Positions 1 through 4,596 of a DNA stretch of 6,013 nt are shown here, one piece after another. The notes beneath the pieces were generated by a model that worked only from the letters and a program-made list of their open reading frames with translations, did not search any database and was not told the DNA's origin. The stretch is from contig JALZVI010000027.1 in NCBI GenBank assembly GCA_023301015.1, positions 1 through 6,013 on the forward strand, in the 5' to 3' direction. The DNA is from Rickettsiales bacterium. Its GTDB lineage: Bacteria > Pseudomonadota > Alphaproteobacteria > Rickettsiales > 21-14-0-20-44-7. Position 1 is the first letter of the stretch; each line of letters starts with the position of its first letter. The translations under genes were made by a program, and so were the position numbers.

Positions 1-128
1 CAAAACAAACAATATCTCAGTTTTGTGACACTTTGGAGAAATCTGACAATTTAATGACAATCTAACAGATTTCTCCAAAGTGTCAAAACAAACAATATCT
101 CAGTTTTGTGACACTTTGGAGAAATCTG
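1..128. repeat. 45-bp perfect direct repeat (1-45 and 84-128)
   Basis: Bases 1-45 and 84-128 are identical at all 45 positions, starting caaaacaaacaatatctcag and ending agaaatctg; they diverge at 46 versus 129. Copy 1 begins at the first base of the window, so the repeat may extend further left and its true length is unknown. The period is 83 bases. Between the copies lies an inverted copy of the sequence that follows copy 2 (see the inverted-repeat entry). There are only two copies and the 38-base spacer is itself repeat-derived, so this is not a CRISPR array. No coding sequence covers it. Confidence 0.95.
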
Positions 129-150
129 TTAGATTGTCATTAAATTGTCA
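44..150. repeat. 41-bp perfect inverted repeat with 25-base loop
   Basis: Bases 44-84 are the exact reverse complement of 110-150, leaving a 25-base centre (85-109). The centre can pair further (aaaac 85-89 with gtttt 103-107, leaving a two-base bulge). A 19-bp subset of the same sequence also pairs 27-45 with 66-84, so two mutually exclusive hairpins are possible. Within the arms the heptamer TGACAAT occurs twice 11 bases apart (44-50 and 55-61), mirrored as ATTGTCA at 133-139 and 144-150. The structure lies 52 bases upstream of the TraG-like start codon. It could be a structured leader, a binding region, or the scar of a template-switch duplication; the sequence does not decide which. Confidence 0.93.
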
Positions 151-190
151 TTACCAGTTTCTACACTCCACTGTGAAGAATAAATAAAGT

Positions 191-195
191 AAGGA
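191..195 (+). promoter_or_regulatory. Ribosome binding site of the TraG-like gene
   Basis: AAGGA lies six bases before the ATG at 202. This supports ATG 202 as the start over the in-frame TTG at 199, which would leave only a three-base gap. Confidence 0.7.
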
Positions 196-201
196 TATTT
201 G

Positions 202-918
202 ATGCACCTAGTTACCGATGATGACGATAAGAATAAAAAAAGAGAAGCTCAAGAAGAAGTAAAGACGGAAACAGATAGTAAAATGACCTCGCCTTTCGAT
301 TTGGATAAGGAACTTTATCGTTTCAATAAAAAAGAGCCTTTTACCATTCGTCAAGCTTGTGAGGGGGTGCAAATTTTTGGTGGCGTTGGCGCGGGCAAAA
401 CTAGTGGCAGCGGTGCAGCTCTGGCTCAATCCTATCTAAAGTCAGGGTTTGGCGGATTAGTGCTATGTGCCAAACAAACGGTGCTGGAAGATTGGCTGCA
501 CTATGCAAAAATAGCTGGGCGTGAAGAGGACATCATTGTGATGGATGCCAGTGGCAAGCATTGTTTCCCTTTCATGCAATATGAAGTGGAGCGTGAGGGT
601 GAAGGAGCCGGATTAACTGAGAATATTATTCGTATCTTTACGGCTGTTTTCAACGCGATTAATCAAACTGATAGCAGTAAAAGCACCGATCAATACTGGG
701 TTCGCTCTATGCAGCAACTATTGCGTAATTGCGTCGATCTTTCTCTCATTGCGCGTAACGAGGTTTCAATTCCTCTAATTCAAGAAATCATTGCTTCAGC
801 CGCACAAGATAGAAAAGAGGCTAAAACTAAAGAATGGCTGGGATGGCAGGATTCGAACCTGCGAATGACGAGATCAAAACCCGTTGCCTTACCGCTTGGC
901 GACATCCCAGCATATTAG
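202..918 (+). CDS. Truncated TraG/VirD4-like P-loop ATPase, fused in frame to antisense tRNA sequence
   Basis: This is a 238-codon reading frame whose first 211 codons resemble the N-terminal third of TraG/TraD/VirD4-type DNA-transfer ATPases (coupling-protein family, TraM-recognition type). Visible features are a charged Lys/Glu-rich N-terminus (residues 1-30), a Walker A loop GGVGAGKT at residues 60-67 followed by SGSG, then GFGGLVLCAK, a family-typical run after the P-loop, and a GAGLTEN segment. Family members usually run to roughly 550-700 residues, so Walker B and the C-terminal half are missing. No N-terminal membrane helices are seen, unlike classical VirD4, so if functional it would be a soluble variant. 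From codon 212 (base 835) the frame reads antisense through tRNA-Gln, giving a tail (WQDSNLR...) that is an artefact of the tRNA and not protein homology. It is probably a non-functional remnant at an element boundary. Full-length relatives would pump DNA or protein through a type IV secretion channel, but no partner genes are visible here. Confidence 0.72.
   Translation: MHLVTDDDDKNKKREAQEEVKTETDSKMTSPFDLDKELYRFNKKEPFTIRQACEGVQIFGGVGAGKTSGSGAALAQSYLKSGFGGLVLCAKQTVLEDWLHYAKIAGREEDIIVMDASGKHCFPFMQYEVEREGEGAGLTENIIRIFTAVFNAINQTDSSKSTDQYWVRSMQQLLRNCVDLSLIARNEVSIPLIQEIIASAAQDRKEAKTKEWLGWQDSNLRMTRSKPVALPLGDIPAY
835..885 (-). other. Candidate attachment site in the tRNA-Gln 3' half
   Basis: Tyrosine-recombinase elements commonly integrate in the 3' half of tRNA genes and restore the tRNA from element-borne sequence. 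Here foreign-looking sequence (the truncated TraG-like gene) starts exactly at the encoded CCA and the tRNA remains complete. No second copy of the tRNA 3' end and no integrase gene is present within the window, so the other att site would lie left of base 1 or has been lost. The exact core is not definable from this sequence. Confidence 0.35.
835..909 (-). tRNA. tRNA-Gln (anticodon TTG)
   Basis: Read on the minus strand from 909, a full cloverleaf folds. The acceptor is TGGGATG paired with CATCCCA; the D arm is GCC/GGC; the anticodon stem is ACGGG/CTCGT with loop TTTTGAT, placing anticodon TTG at 877-875; the variable loop is CATTC; the T arm is GCAGG-TTCGAAT-CCTGC. The discriminator is G (838) and the CCA end is encoded (837-835). 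The U1-A72 pair and G73 are known identity elements of bacterial tRNA-Gln. The anticodon reads CAA, and CAG by wobble. The gene is intact (72 bases plus CCA). Its 3' end abuts the truncated TraG-like gene on the opposite strand, the usual geometry of a tRNA used as an integration site. Confidence 0.97.
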
Positions 919-924
919 CTTATG

Positions 925-953
925 TATTTAATTGCTTGGCAGGTTCAAGTCAA
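925..953 (-). promoter_or_regulatory. Sigma70-like promoter of tRNA-Gln
   Basis: On the minus strand a -35 box TTGACT (953-948) is separated by exactly 17 bases from a -10 box TAAATA (930-925). Transcription would start near 918, about nine bases before the mature tRNA 5' end at 909. The hexamers match consensus at 5 of 6 and 4 of 6 positions. The placement immediately before the tRNA makes this the best-supported promoter in the window. Confidence 0.65.
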
Positions 954-974
954 TATTAAACCTGCAAAGTTTTT
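939..974 (+). terminator. Weak hairpin with T-run, possible terminator
   Basis: GCAGGTT (939-945) pairs with AACCTGC (959-965) across a 13-base loop, and a run of five T follows at 970-974 on the plus strand. It could stop transcripts leaving the TraG-like remnant before they run head-on into the typA transcript. An overlapping hairpin, TGCAAA/TTTGCA (963-977), could instead serve the minus-strand gene ending at 986. Neither has the GC-rich stem and immediate T-tract of a strong terminator. The hairpin also overlaps the tRNA promoter. Confidence 0.25.
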
Positions 975-985
975 GCAAAATCCAA

Positions 986-1384
986 TTAAATTGCGTCTGC
1001 GCCTGCTTGAGCAACAGCGTGGTCGTTTTCTACTGAGTCGCCAGAAACGCCGATTGCGCCGATAATTTCGCCTTCAGCGTTTTTGATAGGCACGCCGCCG
1101 GGAAATGTTATTAGGCCACCGTTTGAATGCTCAATGTTGAAAAGCGCGCCGCCAGGTTGTGACAAGCCGCCAATGTCGCCAGTGTTCATGTTGAAGTAGC
1201 GTGCGGTTTTTGCTTTTTTCATGGCGATGTCAATTGATCCAATCCACGCGCCGTCTTCACGAGCAAACGCAGTTAGGTTTGTGCCAGAGTCGATCACGGC
1301 GATGTCCATCTTTGTGCCGATTTCTTGTGACTTAGCGATTGCAGCTGCAACTGCTTTTTGAGCTTGTTCAAGCGTGATGTTCAT
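986..1384 (-). CDS. GlcG/HbpS family (DUF336) heme-binding-like protein
   Basis: This is a 132-residue single-domain protein of the GlcG/HbpS (haem-degrading, DUF336) family, complete for the family. The N-terminal helix ([19 protein letters not shown], residues 5-23) leads into the strand [19 protein letters not shown] (26-44). A lysine-rich helix follows ([11 protein letters not shown], 54-64), then the glycine-rich [12 protein letters not shown] (89-100) and the signature [24 protein letters not shown] (105-128). Members include the extracellular heme sensor HbpS and the glc-operon protein GlcG; the biochemical role of most is unsettled. No signal peptide is seen, so it is probably cytoplasmic. 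ATG 1384 is chosen because AGGA (1394-1391) sits six bases upstream. An in-frame TTG at 1411 would overlap the typA stop and lacks a Shine-Dalgarno at the right distance. It starts 23 bases after typA, so co-transcription is likely. Heme binding is inferred from family only. Confidence 0.88.
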   Translation of the reverse strand: MNITLEQAQKAVAAAIAKSQEIGTKMDIAVIDSGTNLTAFAREDGAWIGSIDIAMKKAKTARYFNMNTGDIGGLSQPGGALFNIEHSNGGLITFPGGVPIKNAEGEIIGAIGVSGDSVENDHAVAQAGADAI

Positions 1385-1390
1385 GTTTTT

Positions 1391-1394
1391 TCCT
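1391..1394 (-). promoter_or_regulatory. Ribosome binding site fixing the DUF336 gene start
   Basis: AGGA on the minus strand, six bases before ATG 1384. It lies inside the 23-base gap after the typA stop codon and argues for the shorter 132-residue protein over the TTG-initiated 141-residue form. Confidence 0.65.
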
Positions 1395-1407
1395 GTTTTT
1401 ATATTAT

Positions 1408-3228
1408 TCAACCACCAACCGAACGGGCGGCTTTTTTGCGGTCATTTTCGTCTAGCATTCTCTTGCGTAGGCGTAATGTTTTTGGAGTTACTTCAACTAG
1501 CTCATCGTCACCGATATATGAAATCATCTGCTCCAATGTGAAGAGTCTTGGTGGTGTGAGGCGGATGGCTTCATCCGTTCCTGAGGCGCGAACATTGGTT
1601 AGCTGCTTACCTTTTAGCACGTTCACGATCAAGTCATTATCGCGGCTGTTTTCGCCAACTAGCATACCTTCATACACTTTGTCTTGTGGCTTCACGAACA
1701 TTGTTGCACGGTCTTGCAAGTTGAAGATTGCGTAGCCAACTGCTTCGCCGTTACCGTTGGAGATATATGCTCCGTTGCGGCGTGTTTCGATATCGCCTTT
1801 ATATGGTTCATGGCTGTGATAAACACGGTTCATGATTCCTGTTCCGCGCGTGTCGGTTAGGAATTCGCCCTGATAGCCGATTAGGCCGCGGGAAGGGGCT
1901 AGGAATGTGATGCGAGTTTTGCCTGCACCTGATGAGCGCATGTCTGTCATTGCACCTTTACGCTGGCTGACTTTCTCAACCACAACGCCTGAATGCTCTT
2001 CGTCAACATCTACCATCACTTCTTCGATAGGCTCGAGAAGCTTGCCGTTTTCGTCTTTTTGGAACAAAACGCGTGGGCGTGAAACTGAAAGTTCAAATCC
2101 TTCGCGGCGCATTGTTTCGATAAGAACGCCAAGTTGAAGTTCGCCACGTCCGCCAACTTCAAATGCGTCATTGCCCGCTGATTCTTTAACAGTAATCGCA
2201 ACATTTGTTTCTGCCTCTGCTTTTAGGCGTTCGCGGATCATTGTTGATGTAACTTTTGTGCCTTCTTGACCTGCTAGCGGTGAATCATTCACTGAAAGCG
2301 TGATTGCCATTGTTGGCGGGTCAATTGGGGTTGATTCAACTGGTTTTTCTAGAGCTGGGTCACCGATTGTGTCGGCAACATTTGTTTTTGCCAAACCTGC
2401 GATGGCGATAATGTCACCAGCTTGTGCTTCATTAACTGCCACGCGGTCAACGCCTTGGAAGTTGAACAATTTTGTCAAACGTCCTTGCTCCACAATCTCG
2501 CCGTTTAGGTCGATAGATTTAATTGATGCGTTCACTTTCGCTGTGCCAGATGTTACGCGGCCAACAAGAATTCTGCCCAAGAAGCTGTCTGAATGCAACA
2601 ATGTTACTAGCATTGAGAATGGCGCGTCTCTTTCCACCTTTGGTTCATGTACATGATTCAGGATAAGGTCAAACATTGGAGTTAGGTTTTCGCGCTTGTC
2701 ATCCAATTTTGTTGTACACCAGCCGTCGCGGCCTGATGCGTATAGAATTGGGAAATCTAGTTGTTCGTCATTTGCGTCCATTGCAACGAAGAGGTCGAAC
2801 ACTTCGTCAACCACTCCATCAGGGCGGGCGTCATTCTTGTCTACCTTGTTAATCACCACGATTGGGCGAAGGCCTTGAGCCAAGGCTTTGCCGAGAACGA
2901 ATTTTGTTTGTGGCATTGGGCCTTCCGCTGCATCGGCAAGAAGAATTACACCGTCTGCCATTGAAAGAACGCGCTCAACCTCTCCACCGAAATCGGCATG
3001 GCCGGGTGTGTCGATGATGTTGATGCGAGTGTCATTCCACTCTACAGAAGTTGGTTTTGCCAGAATTGTAATTCCGCGCTCTTTCTCCAAGTCATTGGAA
3101 TCCATCACTCGCTCATCAACCGCTTGGTTCTCACGGAAAGTACCTGCTTGTCTAAGCAGTGAATCGATTAATGTAGTTTTGCCGTGATCAACATGGGCAA
3201 TAATTGCGATATTTCTAATTTCTTTCAT
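1408..3228 (-). CDS. typA: Ribosome-associated GTPase TypA/BipA
   Basis: This is a full-length 606-residue translational GTPase, matching the family's usual ~605-615 residues. G-domain motifs are all present: G1 AHVDHGKT (11-18), the switch region ERGITI (50-55), G3 DTPGH (73-77), G4 NKVD (127-130) and a G5-like ASGRDG after ILY. An EF-Tu-like beta-barrel follows ([15 protein letters not shown]), then an EF-G domain V-like fold ([20 protein letters not shown]) and the TypA-specific C-terminal domain ([19 protein letters not shown] through [20 protein letters not shown]). TypA binds the 70S ribosome at the EF-G/LepA site and is associated with ribosome assembly and growth under stress or low temperature. 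The cytoplasmic location is family knowledge. ATG 3228 is preceded by AGGA at seven bases, and the next conserved residues ([18 protein letters not shown]) begin immediately, so the start is firm. It is the first gene of a probable two-gene transcript with the DUF336 gene. Confidence 0.98.
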   Translation of the reverse strand: MKEIRNIAIIAHVDHGKTTLIDSLLRQAGTFRENQAVDERVMDSNDLEKERGITILAKPTSVEWNDTRINIIDTPGHADFGGEVERVLSMADGVILLADAAEGPMPQTKFVLGKALAQGLRPIVVINKVDKNDARPDGVVDEVFDLFVAMDANDEQLDFPILYASGRDGWCTTKLDDKRENLTPMFDLILNHVHEPKVERDAPFSMLVTLLHSDSFLGRILVGRVTSGTAKVNASIKSIDLNGEIVEQGRLTKLFNFQGVDRVAVNEAQAGDIIAIAGLAKTNVADTIGDPALEKPVESTPIDPPTMAITLSVNDSPLAGQEGTKVTSTMIRERLKAEAETNVAITVKESAGNDAFEVGGRGELQLGVLIETMRREGFELSVSRPRVLFQKDENGKLLEPIEEVMVDVDEEHSGVVVEKVSQRKGAMTDMRSSGAGKTRITFLAPSRGLIGYQGEFLTDTRGTGIMNRVYHSHEPYKGDIETRRNGAYISNGNGEAVGYAIFNLQDRATMFVKPQDKVYEGMLVGENSRDNDLIVNVLKGKQLTNVRASGTDEAIRLTPPRLFTLEQMISYIGDDELVEVTPKTLRLRKRMLDENDRKKAARSVGG

Positions 3229-3235
3229 GGTTTTT

Positions 3236-3239
3236 TCCT
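3236..3239 (-). promoter_or_regulatory. typA ribosome binding site
   Basis: AGGA on the minus strand (3239-3236), seven bases before ATG 3228. It is the same AGGA-A-tract arrangement as before the DUF336 gene downstream. Confidence 0.65.
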
Positions 3240-3274
3240 ATGCCCAAAGTGCGGCTATTTTTAAGTTCGTGCGC

Positions 3275-3303
3275 GTTATAGCAGGTTGTTGGTGTGGGAG
3301 CAA
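3275..3303 (-). promoter_or_regulatory. Putative typA promoter
   Basis: On the minus strand TTGCTC (3303-3298) lies 17 bases from TATAAC (3280-3275). The -10 box matches consensus at five of six positions and the -35 box only at TTG. It predicts a leader of about 40 bases before the typA ATG. It is the best pairing found on this strand in the divergent region, but the -35 is weak. Confidence 0.4.
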
Positions 3304-3372
3304 GGTATAATGGTTAATAGTTCTAATTCTAGAGCTGCGGGGCAAGAAGGAAGGTGGTTGGGAGGAAAAAGG

Positions 3373-3401
3373 CTTGACAGGATGTTATTTTAATTTAGGA
3401 A
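3373..3401 (+). promoter_or_regulatory. Possible dehydrogenase promoter (strong -35, weak -10)
   Basis: CTTGACA at 3373-3379 is a consensus -35 and is preceded by GG as in many alphaproteobacterial promoters. The best -10 at 16-base spacing is TAGGAA (3396-3401), only three of six matches. A promoter with a degenerate -10 that depends on an activator would fit, but this is inference. Confidence 0.3.
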
Positions 3402-3436
3402 AGTTGCGCAAATAATGTAATTTACTTTAACAAAGA

Positions 3437-3441
3437 TGAGG
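3437..3441 (+). promoter_or_regulatory. Ribosome binding site deciding the dehydrogenase start
   Basis: TGAGG ends nine bases before ATG 3451. The alternative in-frame ATG at 3436 overlaps this site and has only tttaacaaag upstream, so 3451 is the preferred start. Confidence 0.6.
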
Positions 3442-3450
3442 TCACAACAA

Positions 3451-4584
3451 ATGGAATCGAAAAAATTATTCTCTGCAACGAATAACCCATATTATAATGG
3501 GCATGAGGCTGTTCATCAGTTTCTTGACGAAGAATCTGGTTTGAATGCGATTATTGCAATCCACAGTACAGCGATGGGGCCTGCCATGGGTGGAGCTAGG
3601 GTGGTTGAGTTTTCTAGCGAATTGGATGGAGATATTGATTCTGCATTGAGCAACGCGTTGCGTCTTTCTGAAGGTATGAGTTATAAAAATGCTGCTGCAG
3701 GCTTGCCTATCGGTGGCGGAAAGGCGGTTGTGATTCTGGCTGCTGGGCAGAAAAAGACACCTGAGTTAATGCGCGCTTTTGGTAGGGCGATTGAGTCTTT
3801 GAAAGGTAAGTATATTACCGCTGAAGATATGGGTGTTAATGAGCAGGATATGTCCTATGTGGCGGAAGAAACAAGCTATGTTGCGGGTTTGCATGTTGAT
3901 GCTGGTGTGGTCGGTGGGAATCCTTCTCCTTATACTGCGCAAGGTGTTTTTCTGAGCATGAAAGAAGCTGCTAAACATAAATTTGGTAGTGCTGACTTGA
4001 CTGGACGTGTGGTGGCTGTTCAAGGTGCTGCTGGAAATGTTGGTGGGAGTTTGAGTGTGTTGCTACACGAAGCAGGCGCGAAAGTTGTTGCCAGTGATAC
4101 AAGCATTGATGGCCTTAAAGCGCTAAAAGAAAAGATTCCTACGCTGGAAGTTGTTGGCTTAGGTGAAATTCATAAAGTTGAAGCTGATATATATGCTCCT
4201 TGTGCAATTGGTGGTGTTTTGAATGATGCTACTATCCCTGAAATCAAAGCGTCCATAGTTGTTGGCGCGGCAAATAACCAGCTTGCATCTCCATCAAAGC
4301 ATGCGCAAGCTCTGCAAGATCGTGGCATTCTATATGTTCCAGATTTTATTGCTAATGCAGGAGGGATTATTTGCTGCGTGTCTGAATATCTCAATGGTAA
4401 AGGGCAGGCGAATATTACCACGGGTGATTTGGAGTCTAGTATCCAGCAAATTGGCAGCAGAACTTCTGACATTCTTGAGGTGGCGCAAGCTCCTGGTAAG
4501 CTAACTAATGATGTTGCTATCAGCCTTGCTCAAGGTGTGATTTCTGCGAATAGCCATGCTGGCTTTGTATCAGCACGGGGCTAA
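3451..4584 (+). CDS. Leucine dehydrogenase-like Glu/Leu/Phe/Val dehydrogenase
   Basis: This 377-residue NAD(P)-dependent amino-acid dehydrogenase would oxidatively deaminate a branched-chain or related amino acid to its 2-oxo acid, releasing ammonia and NADH in the cytoplasm. The catalytic domain carries GPAMGGAR (43-50), [19 protein letters not shown] (76-94) with the paired lysines K79 and K91, and TAEDMG with D126. The 12- and 35-residue spacings match K68, K80 and D115 of Bacillus leucine dehydrogenase. The Rossmann domain begins at [15 protein letters not shown] (185-199), followed by [17 protein letters not shown] and DFIANAGGI, all family hallmarks. The loop GAAGNVG has one more residue than the usual GVGNVA/GLGNVG type. 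The C-terminus is shorter in recognisable motif than Bacillus enzymes and lacks the AADRMAEERI-type segment. Leucine is inferred from similarity; valine or phenylalanine is possible. ATG 3451 is chosen from its Shine-Dalgarno. Its stop overlaps that of convergent acs. Confidence 0.9.
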   Translation: MESKKLFSATNNPYYNGHEAVHQFLDEESGLNAIIAIHSTAMGPAMGGARVVEFSSELDGDIDSALSNALRLSEGMSYKNAAAGLPIGGGKAVVILAAGQKKTPELMRAFGRAIESLKGKYITAEDMGVNEQDMSYVAEETSYVAGLHVDAGVVGGNPSPYTAQGVFLSMKEAAKHKFGSADLTGRVVAVQGAAGNVGGSLSVLLHEAGAKVVASDTSIDGLKALKEKIPTLEVVGLGEIHKVEADIYAPCAIGGVLNDATIPEIKASIVVGAANNQLASPSKHAQALQDRGILYVPDFIANAGGIICCVSEYLNGKGQANITTGDLESSIQQIGSRTSDILEVAQAPGKLTNDVAISLAQGVISANSHAGFVSARG

Positions 4585-4596
4585 GCGGTTAGCGCC
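4577..4596. terminator. Hairpin spanning the overlapping stop codons
   Basis: GCTAA (4580-4584) pairs with TTAGC (4589-4593) around a four-base loop gcgg. After one mismatch two more G-C pairs extend it (4577-4578 with 4595-4596). The hairpin covers both stop codons of the convergent genes. Only a short T-run (4599-4602 region, agattt) follows on the plus strand and none on the minus, so any terminator activity would be weak. There is no other intergenic space for a terminator between these genes. Confidence 0.25.

Larger units (their letters stand above)
3229..3450. other. Divergent intergenic region between typA and the dehydrogenase
   Basis: These 222 bases separate two divergently read genes and must hold both promoters. 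Apart from the typA candidate, the plus strand shows a perfect TATAAT at 3306-3311 without a good -35, and a perfect CTTGACA (3373-3379) without a good -10 at 16-18 bases (best TAGGAA at 3396). Two small palindromes lie closer to the plus-strand gene: TTGCGCAA (3404-3411) and GTAATTTAC (3417-3425), possible operator half-sites. No RNA gene or small reading frame with a ribosome binding site is evident. Confidence 0.6.

Noticed and set aside
27..84. Invertible promoter switch flanked by the 19-bp inverted repeats
   Set aside because: The enclosed segment is only 20 bases with no convincing promoter, and no invertase gene is visible; a template-switch origin explains the structure better.
1..128. 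CRISPR-like array from the 45-bp repeats
   Set aside because: There are only two copies and the spacer is an inverted copy of the flanking sequence, not unique DNA; no cas genes are present.
134..186. Promoter for the TraG-like gene (TTGTCA at 134-139 or 145-150)
   Set aside because: No acceptable -10 hexamer lies 16-18 bases downstream; the best candidates (TACACT, TAAATA) are at wrong distances.
217..231. DDDDK enteropeptidase-like site near the TraG-like N-terminus
   Set aside because: A five-residue acidic run in a charged tail is coincidental in a bacterial protein.
835..918. C-terminal domain of the TraG-like protein
   Set aside because: The residues (WQDSNLR...) are the antisense translation of tRNA-Gln, a well-known annotation artefact.
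1385..1411. TTG start at 1411 for the DUF336 protein (nine extra residues)
   Set aside because: It overlaps the typA stop, and the extra residues are not family-like; ATG 1384 has an AGGA at six bases.
1358..1735. Plus-strand reading frame opposite the end of typA
   Set aside because: It lies antisense to a conserved gene, has no ribosome binding site and no recognisable motifs; the other plus-strand frames inside typA and acs, and the minus-strand frames inside the dehydrogenase, were dropped for the same reason.
3306..3311. Perfect TATAAT as the dehydrogenase promoter
   Set aside because: No -35 at 16-18 bases upstream; TTGTTG is only 14 bases away, and the implied leader would be unusually long. 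It is noted only in the intergenic entry.
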